Below, piece by piece: positions 22,372-34,070 of a stretch of 64,000 bases of DNA. This stretch comes from Chrysopilus asiliformis. Lineage: Eukaryota; Arthropoda; Insecta; Diptera; Rhagionidae. A program made the translations under genes and the position numbers. The stretch is from assembly GCA_964034945.1 (NCBI GenBank), contig OZ035962.1, forward strand, positions 108,019,534 to 108,083,533. Reading direction: 5' to 3'. The notes below the pieces were generated by a model that was not told where the DNA came from, ran no database searches, and was given only the letters and a program-made list of their open reading frames with translations. The stretch's first letter is position 1; every line of letters starts with the position of its first letter.

Positions 22372-22952
22372 ATGGATAAGTCAGAGCCACAGAGTTTCTT
22401 TGCATCAAAACAATTTGGTGACAATAACGAAAATCTAACTGTGGGAGTTTTTGGCTCTAAACCGCCCTTAACTGTTGGTGGATTCGCTGGTGTAAACAAG
22501 TGAGCTACAAAAATATTAAGTATTTAAAAACAAATTTCAAAAAAAATTAAATTAGGGATGGACATAATTTGACCGTTCAACACGCACACACTTTTGGTCA
22601 TCAGGACGTAACTTCCGGATCCGCAAGAATTAATTTAATCGACAACAAGGACCACAAACTCGATGCTAACGCTTTTGCCAGCCATACCAGATTTAATAAC
22701 GGCGCACAAAATATTCATGGTGGGGGTCTGGACTACCTCAACAAACCATCAAGAATTGGAGGAAGTGTTGGTGTGACCAACATACCGCAGGCTGGACAAC
22801 GTCTCGATGTTGGTGCCAATGCAAAGATTTGGGAATCAAACAGTGGAATGTCTTCCATCAATTTAAATGCGGGAAGATCTGACTTTATCAGTGGACCAGC
22901 ACGAGGTCATTCCAGTTTTAATACTGGTGTTGGAATGCATTTTAAATTTTAA
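22372..22952 (+). CDS. attacin without signal peptide (Attacin-D-like)
   Basis: Exons 22372-22499 and 22556-22952 join in phase 2 to give 174 residues. The protein starts MDKSEPQSFFASKQFGDNN and has no hydrophobic leader, unlike the neighbouring gene. The attacin C region is complete: DGHNLTVQHAHTFG, KLDANAFASHTRFNN, a GGGLDYLNKPSRIGGSVGVT block and the end TGVGMHFKF. Drosophila Attacin-D also lacks a signal peptide and is presumed to act inside the cell or to be released by damage, so this may be its orthologue. The intron lies at the same position and phase as in the secreted paralogue. A TATA box, initiator and kB-like site lie upstream. AATAAA is at about 23050. The 56-base intron is minimal. 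Confidence 0.88.
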
Positions 22953-24438
22953 GTGATTTAATATTTTACATATTTTTGATTTTTTTTAATGATTTTTGTA
23001 AGTTTTTCATATTGTTTTTGATTCCGCAGGTTTTTTTTATTTGAAGTTCAATAAAGTTTTCCAATCTTTTGCAAATCCAGTATAAATCATTTTTGTTCTC
23101 ACTACATTTTCGTCTCTTTCCTCTGTCCGCATAAATGCCGTCATCATCGAAATTTCCAAAACAATATTTTGCTTATGTACAAAATTTTTAGTCCCGCCAC
23201 TGCCCAAAAAAACCTCAATACTTGTGGACTTGCCCCCATTTTTTAGCAACAACATTTGCAAACTGCTCTAACCCATTTACATAATGGTAAATTGAGTTTT
23301 GCAGAACATAAAATGTACGACATCGAATTGAGTGTCCTTTAAAGTACAACGAAATCCTCATTGATCAAACAAAATTAACATTTCTAGTCACATGCACTTC
23401 GGCAACTTGACAAGAGCTCCGTTGCCAGTAACAACTCCTACGGTAAACGAACAGACATTTCCCATTCGAAATTTCCCAGTATTCATCGATTGACGGCCAC
23501 CAAGTCCCAGGACGGTTTTTGACTCTTAACTGCCAGGACAATAAAATCATCCTTCTTGTTTTTCGTAACAAAGCCAGCTAAAATATCCTTTGACGTGTGC
23601 CGTGCGTTTACTCGTATAGTCTAAAATAAATCTATTGTCGTGTTTTCCAACGCCTACAGTATTAGATTTCTCTTTTAACGGAATTTTTATGCAATATTCC
23701 ACAAAAAAAAATAAACATCCATTGAGACAAGATTGGTGGAAATGTGTTGAATTGTTTTAAATAACGTTTGTAGTTTTTATCATGAAAAATAAAAATACTT
23801 TTTGCACATATTATTGCGACGTAAAATGAAAGTCTACGATTTGAAATCCATTTCTCCGTACGGTTTCTCACCAAAAGCCTACGTAGTGTTATTGCATGAT
23901 TGCACGTGGTAAAAAGGAAAGCCGAAAATTCCAGAGACAAGAAATTGATTGTGTAACAGACAAAAACGGAAAATCCTTAAGATTATCCGTAAATCACAGT
24001 CGAATAAAAGTGAGAAAATCTTTTTTATAAAAACATCGAAAAGGCGACACAACTTCTTCAATAAAAAAAACATTCATTAAAACCGCCACGAAGGAATTTT
24101 TAGTATAAATCAAACGGAGAAAACCGTACAGTTTCTTGAAAGTCGCACAACCACAAAGTGATATCGATTATAAAAGAAAATAACATCAGCAATACCCTGA
24201 AAACTTGCCTGCCTACAAAAAGTTATTTCCAACTACAGAAAGTTATTTACCAAAAAGTCAACTAAAAATGAAAAGGACACAGATTCAAAGGACATTTTAG
24301 GTATATTGTAGGACTTCTTAACACTCAAGGACGAATGATTTTGTGGAAAAGTGTTTTATATATATATATATATATATAGTAGATTGAAATTTGTGTAAAT
24401 AAACGACGAACGGAATAAATTGGCGAAATTCTCTCGAA
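22953..24438. other. attacin 3' flank and ARL6 5' flank
   Basis: No other gene was recognised. A TATATA run near 24358-24378 lies 60 bases before the ARL6 start and is probably leader or promoter sequence. Confidence 0.45.
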
Positions 24439-27400
24439 ATGGGTCTCTTTGATAAATTGGCCGGCATATTGAAGCTGAAAAAGGAGCAAATTAACATTCT
24501 TGTTGTTGGATTAAATAATAGCGGCAAATCAACTATTGTTAATCACTTTAAGAATCCTGATGAAAGATGCTCAATCACAGTGCCAACAGTCGGATTTAGC
24601 GTTGAACGCTTCCAAAGTAAGTTCATTTCAATTGTGGATGTCGGATTTCATCTTTACTTATTTATTATTGTTTATAAAATGTGATGATAATTAGTATAAA
24701 TTATTGTAAACACTGTTTTTGCTTCCGGATGGGCTTAAAACTTAGTTGAAGATTAATCAAGTACAATTGTTCCACTTAAATTTTTTATTCACATTCACTG
24801 GAAAAAAATACAAATATATTTTATCTACAAAACATAACAAAAGCTATAATTGCCAATCTGGCTATTATTGAAAACCCGTGTGATGATATTCGTATCAAAA
24901 TTCGAACAGTTGTACCAAAATTCCACTTTGAAGTCAAACTTTCCAATAAGATTTTTAAAATTTATTCCAATCGGATTTTGATGTATGGGAGTTTTATGTA
25001 GAATCATATCCTAAATAACTTTTGTTCTTGGGATAAGATGCACCGTTTTTAAGATATTCACAAAAAACGTTTTCGTTCATTTTTGCCCATGAACGAACTT
25101 AGCCTCGCATTTTGCGAAAAACGAATCTGCGCAAAATTTCAAGTCTGAAGCTCAATCCGTGCGCCCACAATCCGCGCCACAGACGGACGGACGGACAGAG
25201 GGACGGACAGACGGGCGGACAGACGGACGGACAGACGGACGGACAGACGGACGGACATACGGACGGACAGACGGACGGACAGACGGACAGACGGACGGAC
25301 AGACGGACGGACAGATGGACAGACGCACGGGCAGACGGACGGACGGACATGCTAAATTTAACTTTTTTTTATCATTCTAAACACACTGGTGTAATTCATT
25401 TTTATGTGTGATGACGGGATCTTGGCGTTACAAACGGTAAGGAAAATCTAATATACCCTTTAGTTTCACCATACGGGTATAAACAACCAGTACCAGTACT
25501 TTTTTCGTAATGACTCCCAAACAAAAGCGGGATTCATGCCAAAAAACAGGAAATTTTCTCAAAATTTTAACATAAATTCCCTACTTTCAGGGAATCATTG
25601 CAGAAAAATTTACTGTCTCGTATATTTCTATTTGGATTTTTCTACACGTAAAAACTACAACTAAAACACCTACAACTAAAAAATCTACAACAAAATTACT
25701 TTACAGGAATCAAGGAAATATGTATACTCAAACTTTCCTAATTTATTTCAATCTGACGACCCAAAATCTTTGTGAACAATTTCTAAATAAAAAAAAATTA
25801 CTACACACAAAATATCCTCATATGGCAACGAATTTTGAATTTCAATTTCATTTTATTTGTTTGAGAAATGATGCCAGGGTGGATTTTTGTAAAATTTTCA
25901 TGCTGAAATGAAAGAACCCAAGAAACGTGATTTTGCATTATTGAAAAGTTTAAATTAATATATGCTCGCATATTTTAAGAGGAAATGAAATCAGAAGAAA
26001 TTTTTTTGCCCATTTTGGTTTTTGTGTGGTGATGAGTCTCGGTAAGTTATGAGTATTCTTCCTCCAAAAATTACATATGCATAAATTATGCGTGTTTCAA
26101 GTTGTAACGAATTTCAAGGTCAATTTCATTATGAAGGCTCCGTTTTTCGCACAGGAATTGCTTCTTTTGTGTATGCCTTGAAAACACTTGCCATTCAGCC
26201 ACCAACCAACCAACGAGTCAGCCAAAACTGAAACCGACCATATCACATTACAATTTATACATTTCTTGACTTGTCCTTTTTGCAACAGTAAAACCGCCAT
26301 CAGCACATGTTTATGAGATTTAGCATGTTTTCCATTGCTGACGCATATAATGCCATCATATAACATGCAAATGGAGTTTTTATGCCAGATCTATTCATTG
26401 TAACGTTATCACCATTGCTCCTGAAGGCCTACGTCTCGCCTAAGCACCCACTCCATTTCGCCTCCTTCAGGCTGTGTGTAATGTTGCTGATTCGTTATTT
26501 CAGTTTCCTGTGAGAATTTTATGATTCTACCCATCTTCTGAGAGAAATCGCACTTTTTATGTGTGTTTCTAATAATTTCCTATTTGAAGTTCGCGCTAAC
26601 AAAATGCAGATTTATTTTGATGTCGGTTCCACATTCTCTAATATACTCGACAGCTCTACAAATAATCTGTGAAAACATGTCAGAAAGAAGCTAGTAGTTG
26701 AGACTTGAACAGATCAACATATTTTCTACCATGTTAAAAAATGTGAGCCAAAATTGACTTTAGTGTACGATTTCTATAAAGAAGATTGCATATCCGTCTG
26801 AATGTACGGTTTTCTCAATTTATGTATGTTGCCCTGTAACGTTTAAACCCGTCATCGGAGAACCCTGTAACACATTGCATTCTATTGCTTACAATTTACC
26901 GAAGATTCTTATACATATATGTATAATAGCTACTAGAGTCTGCACTCCTGACACTCCAGGACCGCCTCATCTTCCACGGACTTTGTGATCGTGTCTTTCT
27001 TTTCAGGAGTGAACAGTTTGCAGGATCATGGATTCGTTAAATAGGTGAAAAACTTCGTTGATATGAGAAATCGCTTCAAATCCTTTCAGAGGTTCAATAG
27101 AAATAATGAGAGGGGGTTTATAGGGAAACGGTTGGATAGATTTTAGTGAGCAAAAAATGTTTTTAAGAGATGACCTCTCTAATCCTGAAAATCAAATTCA
27201 AATTCCTTCAGAATTGCATGTAATGTCAGAGCAGAGGGTTTACAAAAAGGGGAGGTATATATGTGGACGAAATATTCGAAGGTGTTATCTGCTGGTTCTC
27301 CATCAACTATTAAACATTTCGACGTTTTTTTTAACCTCTCACCCTTCAAGATCTTTCCGGTATTTTCCGCGTTTTTTGTATAAAATCCTTCATTTTCCTT

Positions 27401-30400
27401 AAATGTGTGACCTAATTTAAAGACAGCACATCAGGCACTTGTCTACTTAAAAGATCCAGTAAATAAAATACCGGAAAGACAAATCGCTTATTATTTGTGG
27501 AATTTTTTATTTCTCGTTCTAATCCGCATGAGGACGCGAAAATGTATTTCTTAACGTGTTACCGCAGAAATCCAATTTTCACAGTGTAAAACAACTCCAA
27601 GTGTTAATTTTAGTATTAGCTTATACGAACTTTCCTTTCTGTGATCATTTTTTTCTCGACATGCAAAAAATTTTGCTTGTTTTGCTTATTCTTAGAGAAT
27701 TTTCCCTAACGTTGCCTTTTTTGAGCCGAAAAATGCTCTCCACTATAACGTGTCGTTTATATCATGCCCAGCATATTAAGTTGTTGTAATGAAGGTGTCA
27801 TATTACAACACACACACGCGCTCATCCATAGTTTTTGTGTTAACGAATACTTCCCATGAATGCATTTAAAAGACCCTTTAAACTTCCTGGATCCCATGGT
27901 TAGTACCAAAAGATTTCAAAAGTATTTCAACTCCCACTGAATTTTGTTCTCCAACCGTAGAAGATATTTTTGGGATTTTCAAAGGTACTCCGCCTGTCGA
28001 ATTGTTATTACTGTAATGTAATTTTAGTAGCATCGCGAATTCCTGAAATTTCACCATCCATCCATCCACCCATGCATATTTGTCATGCTATAAGAAAATT
28101 TGTCGTTTGTTAAAATCCTGATGTATAAAACTGCTCCCATTTTCCACGGAAATGAAGAATTCCTTGTAAATTTTTATATCCACATGATTTTCAGAAACGA
28201 GAGAGTATGAGAGAGTATGTTTCATGTTTGTAACCACCAATGGTGGTGGACCGAAGTCTGCATAACTCTGCAGAAAAGCAACATAAAAACCTAAAGCAGA
28301 ATGGAAAATGTTCCAAGATTATGTAAATTTAAAGTGAAATATATGTTAAGGAAGTCGCATTTTTTGCTCGTTTAGTTGAGAATTTCGTCACATATGTTTG
28401 ACTTTTATGGCTTCTCTGATCGCGACAGATAAGTAGATTTTCCGATAAAAAGAAAAATCTCTATGATGTGTATTTTTTCTTCATTTCATCTGCACAACAG
28501 TAGCAAAAAAAAGCAATTCAAGGTATCAATAGAAGGGTGAAATGTGTTAACGCACAGTAAACTTGTCAACTTTTATCTGTGTAAAATTTACATCAAAAAT
28601 AATGAAATTTATCTGCATACATTGATATTTGATATACGAAAAGGAAAATTTCACAGTAAATCCAAATCATCGTTGAGCAAAATATACGAACAAAGGTCAA
28701 ATTTCATTTGTGGATTTGCCCCAATTTTTCTTTGATCAAACAAACTTGGAATTGTGCTTGCAGAATTTAGCACAAGTTACATTTAAATATTTTAAGTAAA
28801 TAAAAATTGAAATTTTTATCTAAAAAACAAGTTTTTATTTAAAAAAAAAAAGATACTAAAAAGAAAAAAATAATATTTTGAGAGCTGTGTATCAGAAATA
28901 AAAGCGAGATAAATATTTATTCGACTCTATTTATTATGCTTTTATCACGCTTTTATTGTTTGATACACAGTGCCCAAAAACTTACATTTTTTTAATCATA
29001 CTAATATATAAAAATGAGTTGGTGTCTGTCTGTCTGTCTGTCTGTTCCTCTTTCACGCAAAAACGGCTGAACCGATTGACTTGAAATTTGGCATGAATGT
29101 CTGTGGTAGTTCTGGTTCCAACATAGGCATACGGAAAAGTAGCGCGAGGGGTGAGGGGTGGGGGTAAAGTGATTTCGAAACTTAGTTTTTGCGCTATCTT
29201 ACTCTTTCGCGGGGAAACTACTGAACCGATTGGCTGAAATTTGGCATAGATGTTTGTCGGGGGTCCAGCCCCAACATAGACCCATTAAAAAGTTTTTAAG
29301 TTCTTTCCGGTTTTCTTCGTATTCTAAAACTTAGACAAAAAACTTAACCCGGCAACGACGGGTATGCAAGCTAGTATTTGATAAAAAATGATTAAAAAGG
29401 ATGCAAAATTCCGTCTACCATGAGCTATTAAAAATTGGGCATCATTTTGGGCAATGTGAAGTCCCATACAAGAAATGGCGAAAAAGCGTCATGAAGAAGG
29501 GGTAGGGAGTCAACAAAACTAAAAATAACTAAGCAGCTTTTAATTTCACGAAAAATAAAGATTCACTTCTTTTGAGTATGATAAGTTTAAAGTCGAAACA
29601 AAGGCAATAGCAATTACCATGCGAAACCTTTTGAATTTCCAATCTCGCACGATATGTGAAATTTTCAACGTCTGACAATAAAATTCAATAAGACAGGAAT
29701 ATTCTAAAAAATCAGACATCCCCTTTCTTCACAGGATTCTGTTTTATCCCGATTGTGATTTTCCATTCTTTTCTTCAAGTATACTCAAAGAGAGCATAAA
29801 TAAAGCATTTTTCTTTCAACCTTAAGACTGCATAATTCAAATGCTTTTATTTTGTTTCATGTTATTTCTTTTTTTTTCTAAAGCTATTCACTCTCCGTCC
29901 AAATAAAAAAATAAATGTGTGCTGTTAAAAAAAGCAAGTTTGCATAATTTTAATTTTTGTTGTGTATTTTTCACTGTTCCTTTTCATTCGGAATAACAAA
30001 AAAATTCTTCTTGTTTTTTTTTTCAGATCAAGGAGTTTTCTTCACAGCTTTTGATATGTCTGGTGCGGGTCGGTACAGAAGTCTTTGGGAGCATCATTTT
30101 AAGTCATGTCAAGGAATTGTTTTTGTGATTGATTCAAGTGATAGGATGCGTTTAGGTAAGGAAAATGTTGCGGTTTCAAATTTAATTTTTTTCTTTCTAA
30201 GGATTTTGTTTGCTAATTTATTTTATTACTATTATGTTGGCCTATTACTATTCTGTATTTCCCCGATGCATTTTTAGATTCACAATTTTTTTTTCAAGTA
30301 ATTTCCTTAACAAGCTGAATGATAAAAACCGAGTCAAAATCGGCTAGTCGAGGAGAGAGGGTTTCAAATTAAGGGAAATGGTGAAAAAACTAAAACATAT

Positions 30401-31817
30401 CTTCCTTCATTTTTTACCAAAGGGCTAAAAAAATATTTTTTAGCTTACCAAAGGGCTAAAAAATATTTTCCATACCAATATTTAATTTCATTCGATTTAA
30501 AACGTTTTTACGCTCTGGTTACAAATTAAAATATTTTGTCCGCAAACATGTTTTACAACAACAATACTTAAGTTGTGGCATGAAAAATAACATAATTGTC
30601 AAGTTATGGTTACAAAAATCGCTTATATCATTATAAATTTCTGTCAGCCAATTATTTTTAATTAATTCCCGGCGTCATATTAGCCAAACAGGAGCTGCTG
30701 GATAAATTTTCATTTCATACTTTGCTGGTAATAAAACTGAAATTACCTGCACAAATTACCCAAGGTGTATAAAATAGGGTTTACGGAATGACTCGCTTTT
30801 TCTATTCTGAACCGAACTTGTTAATCTACGAGCAACGTTTTATAACGGTCGAGTTTGTTATTTAATAGAGTGAAGAAAATTTTGTCATCCTACAGCTTTC
30901 AATATTTTTTTTTTGCCAAGGGACAACTAGTTCCCCACACGACAAAAGGGTTTGCCTGTGGTATTAAAGTGTTTAAATCGCATTTAAAGTGACTCCAGCA
31001 CATCGTTAGGTTATTGTCCCATTCCTCTGTTAGCTTCCAATGAATTTACGGCTGTGAACTAGAATTTCCCGTAATAGTTTTTTAATTAAAAAATGTTTAA
31101 CAGCAGAATTCAATAGACGACCGCCAGAATTTATATTTCATTTTTATTTTTTATTTTTTTTTTTTACACGCAGAGCAAATTTTCAGCACTATTTTTAAAA
31201 TTTTAACTTTGGCGGTCGTTTTAATTTTCCGGTTTTGGTTTTTGTTTACTCAACTATACCCTCTTTTTGTATTAAATTTCAGTTGTGGTCAAGGATGAGC
31301 TGGAAATTTTGCTGCAGCACCCAGACATAGTAAACAGAAAAGTTCCAATTTTATTCTTTGCCAATAAAATGGATTGCACGGATGCTTTGTCGAGCGTTAA
31401 AATTGCAGCGGGTAATATTGCTACAGAGTGAACTTTATTGGATTTTTTCTTCACTTTTTTATAAAAAAGTTTTTCTAGATTTATTTGTTTTTCGCTAAAA
31501 AATGACCAAAATAAGTTATCCATTTAATTCATTCGGAAGGATTGCTTTCCGTTTTTTGAAATATTTAAATTTATTTACAGCAAACTTTCAACAAGTTCAA
31601 TTTGATTTGGTGTTTGTTTATTTCCATTTCAGCGCTGGGTTTAGAGAAAATTAATGATAAACCATGGCATATAAGTTCAAGTAATGCATTATCGGGTGAA
31701 GGACTAGAGGCTGGAGTCCAATGGCTAATTGAACAAGTTCGGGTGTGCGTAACAGCAAATTCAAAACAAAGCAATCGCAGGAAGTCATCAACCAAAATGG
31801 ATTTGAAAGAAACCTAA
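24439..31817 (+). CDS. Arl6: ARL6 (BBS3), ARF-like small GTPase
   Basis: Four exons: 24439-24616, 30027-30155, 31283-31411 and 31633-31817, all joins in phase 1, give 206 residues. The start [10 protein letters not shown] has a Gly2 typical of ARF proteins and an amphipathic first helix. Motifs: P-loop GLNNSGKS (24-31), switch-1 TVGFSVE (50-56), G3 DMSGAG (69-74), NKMD (130-133). [20 protein letters not shown] and DKPWHI match ARL6. GTP-bound ARL6 recruits the BBSome coat to membranes at the ciliary base. Position 73 is Ala where ARL6 normally has the catalytic Gln. The C-terminal tail after about residue 186 is longer than in vertebrates and is basic. AATAAA is at 31832. The 5.4 kb first intron holds a minisatellite, a MITE and a Helitron. 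Confidence 0.93.
25181..25350. repeat. GGACGGACA-type minisatellite in ARL6 intron 1
   Basis: About 170 bases of GACGGACAGACG units, built on a 4-base GGAC/AGAC step with 8 and 12 base higher periods. It directly abuts part of the dispersed repeat at 25380-25445. Long arbitrary ORFs on both strands come only from the periodicity. Confidence 0.9.
28882..28971. mobile_element. short MITE in ARL6 intron 1
   Basis: Inverted ends GCTGTGTATCAGAAATAAAA and CACTGTGTATCAAACAATAA (reverse strand) enclose about 90 bases. No clear target duplication. Confidence 0.5.
28996..29374 (+). mobile_element. non-autonomous Helitron
   Basis: The 3' end is a hairpin (CCGGCAACGACGGG) followed by TATGCAAGCTAG and host T. 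The 5' end is taken as TC at 28996 after A, before ATACTAATATATAAAAATGA. A TGTC tetranucleotide run lies near the 5' end. Phrases around CTGAACCGATTGACTTGAAA are typical of insect Helitron interiors. The window start carries the same terminus. No coding region. Confidence 0.75.
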
Positions 31818-32891
31818 CAATTGTTCCCAATAATAAAAGTATACTAAATTCAAAGTTAGTTTCCATTACTTTAGAATTTTTAGAATTAGGGATGGTTTTG
31901 CTAATGAAAGTTTAATCGAAAAGTTTTTAAAATAGTTTTTGTAACACCAAACTATTTCAAAATTAAATTATTGAAATGTTTTGGTGCTGTACAATTTAAT
32001 TCAGGAGGTAATTTTTTCAAAACTCAATGGTTGAAAGATTACACATTTGAATCGGGCTGAGTAATTATCCTGCGGCGGATTTAGTTGGAGATAACTGATG
32101 CTCCCTTGTTTATAAATAACATAAGAAAAGCTCCAATTGCCATTGCAAAAGCTACAATCGTCAAATACTCTATATGATGACAGACAAAATGTTAATTTTA
32201 AAAAATCCACTTGTATAGGTAACGGGAAAGCACTGGTCCGATTGGATTTTGATTTATGGAAGTGTTATGTAAATTCTAAACAGATTTCAGCTTTATAAAT
32301 TATTCAATACCACTCACCGTTTTCGAGAAAATAGAAAAAAAGTATTCAATTTGTATGGCGGAGGAGGTCGTATGGAATAGTTGTGTGAAATTATATTCTA
32401 AACACATAATTTTTTTGATATGATTTTCGAGAAAACAGGAAAAATTATTCCATTTTTATGGAAGAGGGGGGAAGCAGTGGTCTGTTTGTTTTTGAATGTA
32501 TGGATGAGTTATGTAAAATCCTATTCTAAACACAAAAATTAAAAATCAAAATTTCAAATTTAATTTATTGCGGTTTAAATTTACAAAATGTTTTTACAAA
32601 TGAAGTTTTAATTTTATTTTATAACGATGGAAAAGACTCACATCTAATAAATATGTCAAAAGTTTATACATGGTTTAAAAGTATTAAGCATTATCTATTT
32701 TTATATAATTGTGCCCGCCATAGTTTTGGAAAAATTAAAAAAAAGTGGCACCTGGCGGAAAGCCAAATAAAATATTAACTCCATGTTGGCAATGTCGCAT
32801 CGCGAAGTTATCTGACGTTTCACGTCAGTGTGTTTTTCTCTAGAATAAATTTCTTGAATATTGAGTTTGTTTTGAAAATAGTTTTAAATAA
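31818..32891. other. ARL6 to SMIM20 intergenic region
   Basis: AT-rich sequence with degenerate repeat fragments (several words like GATTTATGGAAGTGTTATGT near 32240-32530). No gene recognised. Confidence 0.4.
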
Positions 32892-33215
32892 ATGGCAATT
32901 CTCAAAGGATGGAAATATGTTGCGTTTATTGGAACGATAGTTGGGGGAATTTGCGCCACAATCTATCCGATTATTATTGATCCAATATTAAACACAGAAC
33001 ATTATAGTGAGTAAAACGAAATTCGCATTCTAAAATCTCGTGAAAATTACACAACTTTCGTAGAAAAAATTCAACGAATCAATAGAGCTGGAATAGCACA
33101 GGAGGAAGTTCAACCTGGAAGTAAACAATTGCAGTATTTTTTATTAAGTAAACTAAAAAAAATCCTTTTTTCAGATATGAAAGTTTGGTCGGATCCCTTC
33201 GATAGGAAAAAATGA
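32892..33215 (+). CDS. SMIM20 / MITRAC7 homologue
   Basis: Three exons, 32892-33006, 33064-33120 and 33175-33215, joined in phase 1, give 70 residues. One membrane helix spans about 10-30 (YVAFIGTIVGGICATIYPII). It is followed by INRAGIAQEEVQPG and the end MKVWSDPFDRKK, which matches the vertebrate SMIM20 C-terminus. SMIM20/MITRAC7 is an inner mitochondrial membrane chaperone that stabilises newly made COX1 during cytochrome c oxidase assembly. The introns are 57 and 54 bases. AATAAA lies at 33268. Vertebrate SMIM20 also yields the amidated peptide phoenixin; here Asp replaces the Gly needed for amidation after SDPF, so that peptide is not expected. The gene is too small for most ORF filters. 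Confidence 0.9.
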
Positions 33216-34070
33216 AAAAAATCTAGTCAACAAAAAGCCGTTAACAGTTTATCGAATAAGTTATTGCAATAAAGTTGTCGCTTTTACTTTCATTTGAAAA
33301 CAGTTTCTTTTTAATGTTTTTTTAGTAATCATAATTTTACAAAATCCGCAAGGACTTGTTTTCGTTCACAAATGGATGCATTTAATGCAATTATCCGTGT
33401 TGCATTCATAGTACTGTAGTAATTTTCTGGACCCACAAAATCCTTGAATCCATCAGTATTTTCTTAAAACATGGTAAATTAGAGGACGCAATCAATTGAT
33501 TTTGGATTCAGTGAAATCGTCTCAAAAAAATATTCTCGGTTTGAGGTTATGTCATCTCGTTTATACGAAGAAAATCTTTTAGTTTGCTTGCTAATCTTGA
33601 AAAACGGATTTATATTGCCAATTTCTGTAAATTCGGTTCTGTAATCCTGATAGAAATTGTGAGTTGAAGAAAATTCACACTTTGATCCGATTTTGGAAAA
33701 TATGTGAAATTTCAATTTTTACATACTATCTTTGAAAAATTGAATTGAAACCTATTTTTACAAAATCCGGGTTTCAGACACAAATTTCCGAAAATTCGGA
33801 ATTGTCAATGGTTTTCTCGAAAATTCGATTTCGAAATCCCAATTTCAGAAAGTCGCACATGTAAACGAGGTGAAAAATCCGAATCTAACCAATAAATTCG
33901 GATTTTGGCATGTGTATAACGTCTTTAGAGTTTTCAAGAATTTACAAAAGTTGTCAAACAATAATCGTAGGATAAATCAGGTATTATCATAATCTAAATT
34001 TAACTATACCGTATAACAAAGGAATTCCTAAATGTTGTATAGCTGCAAAAGCCTGTATAACTTGCCAAAC
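33216..34070. other. SMIM20 3' flank, AT-rich repeats
   Basis: After the poly(A) signal the sequence is AT-rich with short inverted words such as AAATCCGAAT / ATTCGGATTT near 33870-33905. No gene seen. Confidence 0.4.

Noticed and set aside
25099..25411. Long ORFs on both strands with [12 protein letters not shown] or [12 protein letters not shown] repeats
   Set aside because: They come from the GACGGACA minisatellite, which has no stop codons in several frames.
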